The translations under genes and the position numbers were made by a program. The notes under the pieces were generated by a model that worked only from the letters and a program-made list of their open reading frames with translations, searched no databases and had not been told where the DNA came from. Of a DNA stretch of 64,000 bases, positions 1 to 11,300 are shown one piece after another (position 1 is the first letter of the stretch; each line of letters opens with the position of its first letter). The stretch covers positions 16,247,001 through 16,311,000 of the forward strand of contig OY756966.1 of the NCBI GenBank assembly GCA_963580455.1, in the 5' to 3' direction. The DNA is from Euonymus europaeus. Lineage: Eukaryota; Streptophyta; Magnoliopsida; Celastrales; Celastraceae.

Positions 1-301
1 AAGTTGCTCAACTCTCTCTATGGAGGAGCTTTTAACGGTTTTGTCCATTTGTCATTGAAAGTTGGTGTTTTGGCATCGAAATAATGTAGGAAGCTTATTC
101 TCATAAAATTTGACATAGAAGAACAATAAAAAGTCTATCCCGAGCAATTTGGATAGTCTGAAGTTGCTCAACTCTTTCTATGGTGGAGCTTTTAACGATT
201 TTATCTATTTGTCATAGAAAGTTGGTGTTTTGGCATCGAAATAATGTAGGAAGCTTATACTCGTAAAATTTGACATTGAAGAACAATAAAAAGTCTATCC
301 C

Positions 302-329
302 GAGCAACTTTGATAGTCCGAAGTTGCTC
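302..329. other. Monomer-junction dyad (inverted repeat), example copy
   Basis: A perfect 9-bp inverted repeat, gagcaactt and aagttgctc, flanks a 10-base spacer tgatagtccg. It spans the end of one monomer and the start of the next in this numbering, so the natural unit may begin elsewhere. The dyad recurs about 400 times. Common variants carry gagcaattt in the left arm (one mismatch), gagctactt with ttcggag, or gaggaactt. Dyads of this kind can form hairpins or cruciforms or bind a dimeric protein. No binding protein can be named from this sequence. Confidence 0.85.
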
Positions 330-800
330 AAATCTCTCTTTGGAGGAGCTTTTAACGGTTTTGTCCATTTGTCATAGAAAGTTAGTGTTTTGGCATCGAA
401 ATAATGTAGAAAGCTTATACTCGTAAAAGTTGACATAGAAGAACAACAAAAAGTCTATCCCGAGCAACTTTGATAGTCCGAAATTGCTCAACTCTCTCTA
501 TGGAGGAGCTTTTAACGGTTTTGTCTATTTGTCATAAAAAGTTGGTGTTTTGGCATCGAAATAATGTAGGAAGCTTATACTCGTCAAATTTGACATAGAA
601 GAATAATAAAAAGTCTATCCCGAGCAATTTTGATAGTTCGAAGTTGCTCAACTCTCTCTATGGTGGAGCTTTTAATGGTTTTATCTATTTGTCATAGAAA
701 GTTGGTGTTTTGGCATCGAAATAATGTAGGAAGCTTATACTCGTAAAATTTGACATTGAAGAACAATAAAAAGTCTATCCCGAGCAACTTTGATAGTCCG

Positions 801-1280
801 AAGTTGCTCAACTCTCTCTATGGAGGAGCTTTTAACGGTTTTGTCCATTTGTCATTGAAAGTTTGTGTTTTGGCGTCGAAATAATGTAGGAAGCTTATTC
901 TCATAAAATTTGACATAGAAGAACAATAAAAAGTCTATCCCGAGCAATTTGGATAGTCTGAAGTTGCTCAACTCTCTCTATGGAGGAGCTTTTAATGGTT
1001 TTATCTATTTGTCATAGAAACTTGGTGTTTTGGCATCGAAATAATGTAGGAAGCTTATACTCGTAAAATTTGACATAGAAGAACAATTAAAAGTCAATCC
1101 CGAGCAACTTTGATAGTCCGAAGTTGCTCAACTCTCTCTATGGAGGAGGTTTTAACGATTTTTTCCATTTGTCATAGAAAGTTGGTGTTTTCGCATCGAA
1201 ATAATGTAGGAAGCTTATACTCGTTAAATTTGACATAGAAGAACAATAAAAAGTCTATCCCGAGCAATTTTGATAGTTCG
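801..1280. repeat. A-B-C three-monomer cassette (type copy)
   Basis: Three diagnostic monomers occur in fixed order. Monomer A has gtcattgaaa, cttattctcataaaa and caatttggatagtctg. Monomer B has ttatctattt, gaaacttgg and aagtcaatcc. Monomer C has aggaggttttaacg, attttttcc and ttttcgcatcg, often followed by gaaccattaaaag and gagctactttgatagttcgg. Monomer A starts, with B and often C following, at about 1, 801, 2081, 4802, 10559, 12159, 12799, 15518, 17118, 18558, 19198, 21438, 22078, 24157, 25277, 33589, 36789, 42387, 47985, 52785 and 63176. Several are cut short by recombination junctions (10559, 12799, 15518, 33589, 63176). The cassette is a useful marker of relatedness between blocks. Confidence 0.75.
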
Positions 1281-4161
1281 AAGTTGCTCAACTCTTTCTA
1301 TGGTGGAGCTTTTAACAGTTTTATCTATTTGTCATAGAAAGTTGGTGTTTTGGCATCGAAATAATAAAGGAAGCTTATACTCGTAAAATTTGACATAGAA
1401 GAACAATAAAAAGTCTATCCCGAGCAACTTTGATTGTCCGAAGTTGCTCAACTCTCTCTATGGAGGAGCTTTTAACGGTTTTGTCGATTTGTCATAGAAA
1501 GTTAGTGTTTTGGCATTGAAATAATGTAGGAAGCTTATACTTGTTAAATTTGACATAGAAGAACAATAAAAAGTCTATCCCGAGCAATTTTGATAGTCCG
1601 AAGTTGCTCAACTCTCTCTATAGAGGAGCTTTTAACGGTTTTGTCCATTTGTCATAGAAAGTTGGTGTTTTGGCGTCGAAATAATGTAGGAAGCTTATAC
1701 TGGTAAAGTTTGACATAGTAGAACAATAAAAAGTCTATCCCGAGCAACTTTGATTGTCCGAAGTTGCTCAACTCTTTCTATGGTGGAGCTTTTAACGATT
1801 TTATCTATTTGTCATAGAAAGTTGGTGTTTTGGCATCGAAATAATGTAGGAAGCTTATACTCGTAAAATTTGACATTGAAGAACAATAAAAAGTCTATCC
1901 CGAGCAACTTTGATAGTCCGAAGTTGCTCAACTCTCTCTTTGGAGGAGCTTTTAACGGTTTTGTCCATTTGTCATAGAAAGTTGGTGTTTTGGCATCGAA
2001 ATAATGTAGGAAGCTTATACTCGTAAAATTTGACATAGAAGAACAATAAAAAGTATATCCTGAGCAACTTTGATAGTCCGAAGTTGCTCAACTCTCTCTA
2101 TGGATGAGCTTTTAACGGTTTTGTCCATTTGTCATTGAAAGTTGGTGTTTTGGCATCGAAATAATGTAGGAAGCTTATTCTCATAAAATTTGACATAGAA
2201 GAACAATAAAAAGTCTATCCCGAGCAATTTGGATAGTCTGAAGTTGCTCAACTCTCTCTATGGAGGAGCTTTTAACGGTTTTATCTATTTGTCATAGAAA
2301 CTTGGTGTTTTGGCATCGAAATAATGTAGGAAGCTTATACTCATAAAATTTGACATAGAAGAACAATTAAAAGTCAATCCCGAGCAACTTTGATAGTCCG
2401 AAGTTGCTCAACTCTCTCTATGGAGGAGGTTTTAACGATTTTTTCCATTTGTCATAGAAAGTTGGTGTTTTCGCATCGAAATAATGTAGGAAGCTTATAC
2501 TCGTTAAATTTGACATAGAAGAACAATTAAAAGTCTATCCCGAGCAATTTTGATAGTCTGAAGTTGCTCAACTCTTTCTATGGTGGAGCTTTTAACGATT
2601 TTATCTATTTGTCATAGAAAGTTGATGTTTTGGCATCGAAATAATGTAGGAAGCTTATACTCGTAAAATTTGACATAGAAGAACAATAAAAAGTCCATCC
2701 AGAGCAACTTTGATAGTCCGAAGTTGCTCAACTCTCTCTATGGAGGAGCTTTTAACGGTTTTGTCCATTTGTCATAGAAAGTTGGTGTTTTGGCATCGAA
2801 ATAATGTAGGAAGCTTATACTCGTAAAATTTGACATAGAAGAACAATTAAAAGTCTATCCCGAGCAATTTTGATAGTACGAAGTTGCTCAACTCTCTCTA
2901 TGTAGGAGCTTTTAACGGTTTTGTCCATTTGTCATAGAAAGTTGGTGTTTTGGCATCGAAATAATGTAAGAAGCTTATACTCATAAAATTTGACATAGAA
3001 GAACAATTAAAAGTCTATCCCGAGCAATTTTGATAGTCCGAAGTTGCTCAACTCTCTCTATGGAGGAGCTTTTAACGGTTTTGTCCATTTGTCATAGAAA
3101 GTTGGTGTTTTGGCGTCGAAATAATGTAGGAAGCTTATACTCGTAAAGTTTGACATAGAAGAACAATAAAAAGTCTATCCAGAGCAACTTTGATAGTCCG
3201 AAGTTGCTCAACTCTCTCTATGGAGGAGCTTTTAATGGTTTTGTCCATTTGTCATAGAAAGTTGGTGTTTTGGCATCGAAATAATGTAGGAAGCTTATAC
3301 TCGTTAAATTTGACATAGAAGAATAATAAAAAGTCTATCCCGAGCAATTTTGATAGTTCGAAGTTGCTCAACTCTCTCTATGGAGGAGCTTTTAACGGTT
3401 TTGTCCATTTGTCATAGAAAGTTGGTGTTTTGGCATCGAAATAATGTAAGAAGCTTATACTAGTAAAATTTGACATAGAAGAACAATTAAAAGTCTATCC
3501 CGAGCAACTTTGATTGTCCGAAGTTTCTCAACTCTCTCTATGGAGGAGCTTTTAACGGTTTTGTCTATTTGTCATAGAAAGTTGGTGTTTTGTCATCGAA
3601 ATAATGTAGGAAGCTTATACTCGTAAAATTTGACATAGAAGAAGAATAAAAAGTCTATCCCGAGCAATTTTGATAGTCCGAAGTTGCTCAACTCTTTCTT
3701 TGGTGGAGCTTTTAACGATTTTATCTATTTGTCATAGAAAGTTGGTGTTTTGGCATCGAAATAATGTAGGAAGCTTATACTCGTAAAATTTGACATAGAA
3801 GAACAATAAAAAGTCTATCCAGAGCAACTTTGATAGTCCGAAGTTGCTCAACTCTCTCTATGGAGGAGCTTTTAACGGTTTTGTCCATTTGTCATAGAAA
3901 GTTGGTGTTTTGGCATCGAAATAATGTAGGAAGCTTATACTCGTTAAATTTGACATAGAAGAATAATAAAAAGTCTATCCCGAGCAATTTTGATAGTTCG
4001 AAGTTGCTCAACTCTCTCTATGGAGGAGCTTTTAACGGTTTTGTCTATTTGTCTTAGAAAGTTGGTGTTTTGGCATGGAAATAATGTGGGAAGCTTATAC
4101 TCGTTAAATTTGACATAGAAGAACAATTAAAAGTCTATCCCGAGCAAATTTGATAGTCCGA

Positions 4162-4322
4162 AGTTGCTCAACTCTCTCTATGGAGGAGCTTTTAACGGTT
4201 TTGTCGATTTGTCATAGAAAGTTGGTGTTTTGGCATTGAAATAATGTAGGAAGCTTATACTCGTTAAACTTGACATAGAAGAAAAATTAAAAAGTCTATC
4301 CCGAGCAATTTTGATAGTCCGA
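4162..4322. repeat. 161-bp monomer with 1-bp insertion
   Basis: The usual gaacaataaaaagtc reads gaaaaattaaaaagtc here (near 4281-4296), adding one base. The same form appears near 63616-63631 in an otherwise very similar monomer at the far end of the window. These are the only two insertions I find. Confidence 0.75.
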
Positions 4323-5441
4323 AGTTGCTCAACTCCCTCTATGGAGGAGCTTTTAACGGTTTTGTCCATTTGTCATAGAAAGTTGGTGTTTTGGCGTCGA
4401 AATAATGTAGGAAGCTTATACTGGTAAAGTTTGACATAGTAGAACAATAAAAAGTCTGTCCCGAGCAACTTTGATTGTCCGAAGTTGCTCAACTCTTTCT
4501 ATGGTGGAGCTTTTAACGATTTTATCTATTTGTCATAGAAAGTTGGTGTTTTGGCATCGAAATAATGTAGGAAGCTTATACTCGTAAAATTTGACATTGA
4601 AGAACAATAAAAAGTCTATCCCGAGCAACTTTGATAGTCCGAAGTTGCTCAACTCTCTCTTTGGAGGAGCTTTTAACGGTTTTGTCCATTTGTCATAGAA
4701 AGTTGGTGTTTTGGCATCGAAATAATGTAGGAAGCTTATACTCGTAAAATTTGACATAGAAGAACAATAAAAAGTATATCCCGAGCAACTTTGATAGTCC
4801 GAAGTTGCTCAACTCTCTCTATGGAGGAGCTTTTAACGGTTTTGTCCATTTGTCATTGAAAGTTGGTGTTTTGGCATCGAAATAATGTAGGAAGCTTATT
4901 CTCATAAAATTTGACATAGAAGAACAATAAAAAGTCTATCCCGAGCAATTTGGATAGTCTGAAGGTGCTCAACTCTCTCTATGGAGGAGCTTTTAACGGT
5001 TTTATCTATTTGTCATAGAAACTTGGTGTTTTGGCATCGAAATAATGTAGGAAGCTTATACTCATAAAATTTGACATAGAAGAACAATTAAAAGTCAATC
5101 CCGAGCAACTTCGATAGTCCGAAGTTGCTCAACTCTCTCTATGGAGGAGGTTTTAACGATTTTTTCCATTTGTCATAGAAAGTTGGTGTTTTCGCATCGA
5201 AATAATGTAGGAAGCTTATACTCGTTAAATTTGACATAGAAGAACCATTAAAAGTCTATCCCGAGCTACTTTGATAGTTCGGAGTTGCTCAACTCTCTCT
5301 ATAGAGGAGCTTTTAACGGTTTTGTCCATTTGTCATAGAAAGTTGGTGTTTTGGCATCGAAATAATCTAGGAAGCTTATACTCATAAAATTTGACATAGA
5401 AGAACAATAAAAAGTCTATCCTGAGCAACTTTGATAGTCCG

Positions 5442-8319
5442 AAGTTGCTCAACTCTCTCTATGGAGGAGCTTTTAACGGTTTTGTCCATTTGTCATAGAA
5501 AGTTAGTATTTTGGCATCGAAATAATGTAGAAAGCTTATACTCGTAAAAGTTGACATAGAAGAACAACAAAAAGTCTATCCCGAGCAACTTTGATAGTCC
5601 GAAGTTGCTCAACTCTCTCTATGGAGGAGCTTTTAACGGTTTTGTCTATTTGTCATAAAAAGTTGGTGTTTTGGCATCGAAATAATGTAGATAGCTTATA
5701 CTCGTTAAATTTGACATAGAAGAATAATAAAAAGTCTATCCCGAGCAATTTTGATAGTTCGAAGTTGCTCAACTCTCTCTATGGAGGAACTTTTAACGGT
5801 TTTGTCTATTTGTCTTAGAAAGTTGGTATTTTGGCATGGAAATAATGTGGGAAGCTTATACTCGTTAAATTTGACATAGAAGAACAATTAAAAGTCTATC
5901 CCGAGCAATTTTGATAGTCTGAAGTTGATCAACTCTTTCTATGGTGGAGCTTTTAACGATTTTATCTATTTGTCATAGAAAGTTGGTGTTTTGGCATCGA
6001 AATAATGTAGGAAGCTTATACTCGTAAAATTTGACATAGAAGAACAATAAAAAGTCTATCCAGAGCAACTTTGATAGTCCGAAGTTGCTCAACTCTCTCT
6101 ATGGAGGAGCTTTTAACGGTTTTGTCCATTTGTCATAGAAAGTTGGTGTTTTGGCATCGAAATAATGTAGGAAGCTTATACTCGTAAAATTTGACATAGA
6201 AGAACAATTAAAAGTCTATCCCGAGCAATTTTGATAGTCCGAAGTTGCTCAACTCTCTCTATGTAGGAGCTTTTAACGGTTTTGTCCATTTGTCATAGAA
6301 AGTTGGTGTTTTGGCCTCGAAATAATGTAAGAAGCTTATACTCGTAAAATTTGACATAGAAGAACAATTAAAAGTCTATCCTGAGCAATTTTGATAGTCC
6401 GAAGTTGCTCAACTCTCTCTATGGAAGAGCTTTTAACGGTTTTGTCCATTTGTCATAGAAAGTTGGTGTTTTGGCGTCGAAATAATGTAGGAAGCTTATA
6501 CTCGTAAAGTTTGACATAGATAACAATTAAAAGTCTATCCCGAGCAACTTTGATTGTCCGAAGTTGCTCAACTCTCTCTATGGAGGAGCTTTTAACGGTT
6601 TTGTCTATTTGTCATAGAAAGTTGGTGTTTTGGCATCGAAATAATGTAGAAAGCTTATACTCGTAAAATTTGACATAGAAGAACAGTAAAAAGTCTATCC
6701 CGAGCAATTTTGATAGTCCGAAGTTGCTCAACTCTTTCTATGGTGGAGCTTTTAACGATTTTGTCTATTTGTCATAGAAAGTTGGTGTTTTGGCGTCGAA
6801 ATAATGTAGGAAGCTTATACTCGTAAAATTTGACATAGAAGAACAATAAAAAGTCTATCCCGAGCAACTTTGATAGTCCGAAGTTGCTCAACTCTCTCTA
6901 TGGAGGAGCTTTTAACGGTTTTGTCCATTTGTCATAGAAAGTTAGTATTTTGGCATCGAAATAATGTAGAAAGCTTATACTCGTAAAAGTTGACATAGAA
7001 GAACAACAAAAAGTCTATCCCGAGCAACTTTGATAGTCCGAAGTTGCTCAACTCTCTCTATGGAGGAGCTTTTAACGGTTTTGTCTATTTGTCATAAAAA
7101 GTTGGTGTTTTGGCATCGAAATAATGTAGGAAGCTTATACTCGTTAAATTTGACATAGAAGAATAATAAAAAGTCTATCCCGAGCAATTTTGATAGTTCG
7201 AAGTTGCTCAACTCTCTCTATGGAGGAGCTTTTAACGGTTTTGTCTATTTGTCTTAGAAAGTTGGTGTTTTGGCATGGAAATAATGTGGGAAGCTTATAC
7301 TCGTTAAATTTGACATAGAAGAACAATTAAAAGTCTATCCCGAGCAATTTTGATAGTCTGAAGTTGCTCAACTCTTTCTATGGTGGAGCTTTTAACGATT
7401 TTATCTATTTGTCATAGAAAGTTGGTGTTTTGGCATCGAAATAATGTAGGAAGCTTATACTCGTAAAATTTGACATAGAAGAACAATAAAAAGTCTATCC
7501 AGAGCAACTTTGATAGTCCGAAGTTGCTCAACTCTCTCTATGGAGGAGCTTTTAACGGTTTTGTCCATTTGTCATAGAAAGTTGGTGTTTTGGCATCGAA
7601 ATAATGTAGGAAGCTTATACTCGTAAAATTTGACATAGAAGAACAATTAAAAGTCTATCCCGAGCAATTTTGATAGTCCGAAGTTGCTCAACTCTCTCTA
7701 TGTAGGAGCTTTTAACGGTTTTCTCCATTTGTCATAGAAAGTTGGTGTTTTGGCATCGAAATAATGTAAGAAGCTTATACTCGTAAAATTTGACATAGAA
7801 GAACAATTAAAAGTCTATCCCGAGCAATTTTGATAGTCCGAAGTTGCTCAACTCTCTCTATGGAAGAGCTTTTAACGGTTTTGTCCATTTGTCATAGAAA
7901 GTTGGTGTTTTGGCGTCGAAATAATGTAGGAAGCTTATACTCGTAAAGTTTGACATAGATAACAATTAAAAGTCTATCCCGAGCAACTTTGATTGTCCGA
8001 AGTTGCTCAACTCTCTCTATGGAGGAGCTTTTAACGGTTTTGTCTATTTGTCATAGAAAGTTGGTGTTTTGGCATCGAAATAATGTAGGAAGCTTATACT
8101 CGTAAAATTTGACATAGATGAACAATAAAAAGTCTATCCCGAGCAATTTTGATAGTCCGAAGTTGCTCAACTCTTTCTATGGTGGAGCTTTTAACGATTT
8201 TATCTATTTGTCATAGAAAGTTGGTGTTTTGGCGTCGAAATAATGTAGGAAGCTTATACTCGTAAAATTTGACATAGAAGAACAATAAAAAGTCTATCCC
8301 GAGCAACTTTGATAGTCCG
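5442..8319. repeat. 1,439-bp tandem duplication (9 monomers, -1)
   Basis: Copy 1 is 5442-6880 and copy 2 is 6881-8319. Each has the same order of marked monomers: gttagtatt with gaacaacaaaaag, then gtcataaaaag, then gtcttagaaag with aatgtggg, then ctatgtagg with aatgtaag, then the 159-bp monomer. The odd length arises from the single 159-bp monomer per copy (near 6520 and 7959). A further 639-bp step (4 monomers, -1) repeats the 159-bp region again near 8598. Confidence 0.8.
6442..6600. repeat. 159-bp monomer variant (first of 22)
   Basis: In this subtype agaagaac is replaced by agataac, a net loss of one base. It usually travels with gtaaagtttgac and a downstream ctttgattgtccg. The 22 copies lie near 6520, 7959, 8598, 13557, 26675, 26994, 28912, 29231, 29870, 31149, 34348, 38507, 39946, 44104, 45543, 54502, 56101, 57060, 58019, 58818, 59777 and 60576. 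The identical lesion everywhere implies a single origin and later spread by duplication. The coordinates given span the first copy approximately. Confidence 0.85.
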
Positions 8320-11300
8320 AAGTTGCTCAACTCTCTCTATGGAGGAGCTTTTAACGGTTTTGTCCATTTGTCATAGAAAGTTGGTGTTTTGGCATCGAAA
8401 TAATGTAGGAAGCTTATACTCGTTAAATTTGACATAGAAGAACCATTAAAAGTCTATCCCGAGCTACTTTGATAGTTCGGAGTTGTTCAACTCTCTCTAT
8501 GGAGGAGGTTTTAACGGTTTTGTCCATTTGTCATAGAAAGTTGATGTTTTGGCGTCGAAATAATGTAGGAAGCTTATACTCGTAAAGTTTGACATAGATA
8601 ACAATTAAAAGTCTATCCCGAGCAACTTTGATTGTCCGAAGTTGCTCAACTCTCTCTATGGAGGAGCTTTTAACGGTTTTGTCAATTTGTCATAGAAAGT
8701 TGCTGTTTTGGCATCGAAATAATGTAGGAAGCTTATACTCGTAAAATTTGACATAGAAGAACAATAAAAAGTCTATCCCGAGCAATTTTGATAGTCCGAA
8801 GTTGCTCAACTCTTTCTATTGTGGAGCTTTTAACGATTTTATCTATTTGTCATAGAAAGTTGGTGTTTTGGCGTCGAAATAATGTAGGAAGCTTATACTC
8901 GTAAAATTTGACATAGAAGAACAATAAAAAGTCTATCCCGAGCAACTTTGATAGTCCGAACTTGCTCAACTCTCTCTATGGAGGAGCTTTTAACGGTTTT
9001 GTCCATTTGTCATAGAAAGTTGGTGTTTTGGCATCGAAATAATGTAGGAAGCTTATACTCGTTAAATTTGACATAGAAGAACCATTAAAAGTCTATCCCG
9101 AGCTACTTTGATAGTTCGGAGTTGCTCAACTCTCTCTATGGAGGAGCTTTTAACGGTTTTGTCCATTTGTCATAGAAAGTTGGTGTTTTGTCATCGAAAT
9201 AATTTAGGAAGCTTATACTCATAAAATTTGACATAGAAGAACAATAAAAAGTCTATCCCGAGCAACTTTGATAGTCCGAGGTTGCTCAACTCTCTCTATG
9301 GAGGAGCTTTTAACGGTTTTGTCCATTTGTCATAGAAAGTTAGTGTTTTGGCATCGAAATAATGTAGAAAGCTTATACTCGTAAAAGTTGACATGGAAGA
9401 ACAACAAAAAGTCTATCCCGAGCAACTTTGATAGTCCGAAGTTGCTCAACTCTCTCTATGGAGGAGCTTTTAACGGTTTTGTCCATTTGTCATAGAAAGT
9501 TAGTGTTTTGGCATCGAAATAATGTAGAAAGCTTATACTCGTAAAAGTTGACATAGAAGAACAACAAAAAGTCTATCCCGAGCAACTTTGATAGTCTGAA
9601 GTTGCTCAACTCTCTCTATGGAGGAGCTTTTAACGGTTTTGTCTATTTGTCATAAAAAGTTGGTGTTTTGGCATCGAAATAATGTAGGAAGCTTATACTC
9701 GTCAAATTTGACATAGAAGAATAATAAAAAGTCTATCCCGAGCAATTTTGATAGTTCGAAGTTGCTCAACTCTCTCTATGGAGGAGCTTTTAACGGTTTT
9801 GTCTATTTGTCTTAGAGAGTTGGTGTTTTGGCATGGAAATAATGTTGGAAGCTTATACTCGTTAAATTTGACATAGAAGAACAATTAAAAGTCTATCCCG
9901 AGCAATTTTGATAGTCTGAAGTTGCTCAACTCTTTCTATGGTGGAGCTTTTAACGATTTTATCTATTTGTCATAGAAAGTTGGTGTTTTGACATCGAAAT
10001 AATGTAGGAAGCTTATACACGTAAAATTTGACATAGAAGAACAATAAAAAGTCTATCCAGAGCAACTTTGATAGGCCGAAGTTGCTCAACTCTCTATATG
10101 GAGGAGCTTTTAACGGTTTTGTCCATTTGTCATAGAAAGTTGGTGTTTTGGCATCGAAATAATGTAGGAATCTTATACTCGTAAAATTTGACATAGAAGA
10201 ACAATAAAAAGTATATCCCGAGCAACTTTGATAGTCCGAAGTTGCTCAACTCTCTCTATGTAGGAGCTTTTAACGGTTTTCTCCATTTGTCATAGAAAGT
10301 TGGTGTTTTGGTATCGAAATAATGTAAGAAGCTTATACTCGTAAAATTTGACATAGAAGAACAATTAAAAGTCTATCCCGAGCAACTTTGATTGTCCGAA
10401 GTTGCTCAACTCTCTCTATGGAGGAGCTTTTATCGGTTTTGTCTATTTGTCATAGAAAGTTGGTGTTTTGGCATCGAAATAATGTAGGAAGCTTATACTC
10501 GTAAAATTTGACATAGAAGAACAATAAAAAGTATATCCCGAGCAACTTTGATAGTCCGAAGTTGCTCAACTCTCTCTATGGAGGAGCTTTTAACGGTTTT
10601 GTCTATTTGTCATTGAAAGTTGGTGTTTTTGCGTCGAAATAATGTAGAAAGCTTATTCTCATAAAATTTGACATAGAAGAACAATAAAAAGTCTATCCCG
10701 AGCAATTTGGATAGTCTGAAGTTGCTCAACTCTCTCTATGGAGGAGCTTTTAACGGTTTTATCTATTTGTCATAGAAACTTGGTGTTTTGGCATCGAAAT
10801 AATGTAGGAAGCTTATACTCATAAAATTTGACATAGAAGAACAATAAAAAGTCTATCCCGAGCAACTTTGATAGTCCGAGGTTGCTCAACTCTCTCTATG
10901 GAGGAGCTTTTAACGGTTTTGTCCATTTGTCATAGAAAGTTAGTGTTTTGGCATCGAAATAATGTAGAAAGCTTATACTCGTAAAAGTTGACATGGAAGA
11001 ACAACAAAAAGTCTATCCCGAGCAACTTTGATAGTCCGAAGTTGCTCAACTCTCTCTATGGAGGAGCTTTTAACGGTTTTGTCCATTTGTCATAGAAAGT
11101 TAGTGTTTTGGCATCGAAATAATGTAGAAAGCTTATACTCGTAAAAGTTGACATAGAAGAACAACAAAAAGTCTATCCCGAGCAACTTTGATAGTCCGAA
11201 GTTGCTCAACTCTCTCTATGGAGGAGCTTTTAACGGTTTTGTCTATTTGTCATAAAAAGTTGGTGTTTTGGCATCGAAATAATGTAGGAAGCTTATACTC

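Larger units (their letters stand above)
1..5441. repeat. Left mixed block with overlapping segmental copies
   Basis: Satellite only. Three internal copies are visible. About 161-380 recurs at 1761-1980 (offset 1,600). About 800-1330 recurs at 2080-2610 (offset 1,280, 8 monomers). About 1441-2520 recurs at 4161-5241 (offset 2,721, i.e. 17 monomers plus one inserted base). The offsets are whole numbers of monomers apart from single-base indels, so exchanges were in register. The ordered three-monomer cassette called A-B-C here begins at 801, 2081 and 4802. Confidence 0.8.

Noticed and set aside
21..32. Shine-Dalgarno-like tggaggagct in each monomer
   Set aside because: No start codon or open frame follows on the plus strand; the motif is part of the repeat consensus.
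91..115. TATA-like or promoter-like cttatactcgtaaaatttgac
   Set aside because: It is AT-rich repeat consensus only. Satellite transcription is possible, but nothing marks a promoter here.
141..165. CENP-B-box-like sequence (minus strand cttcgg ... ctcggga)
   Set aside because: The ttcg and cggg halves are present but about 16 bases apart instead of the 17-bp box spacing, and the central A position does not fit.
302..329. Rho-independent terminator
   Set aside because: The stem is followed by aactctctcta on the plus strand and has no U-run. It recurs 400 times in a non-coding eukaryotic satellite.
212..436. Many minus-strand open frames of 60-78 codons with near-identical peptides (for example 212-436, 3944-4126, 56034-56267)
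   Set aside because: They are the satellite read in one direction. They recur once per variant monomer pair, and the 160-bp period shifts frame each monomer. They start and stop wherever variants allow, and have no codon signal, upstream signals or domain. Not genes.
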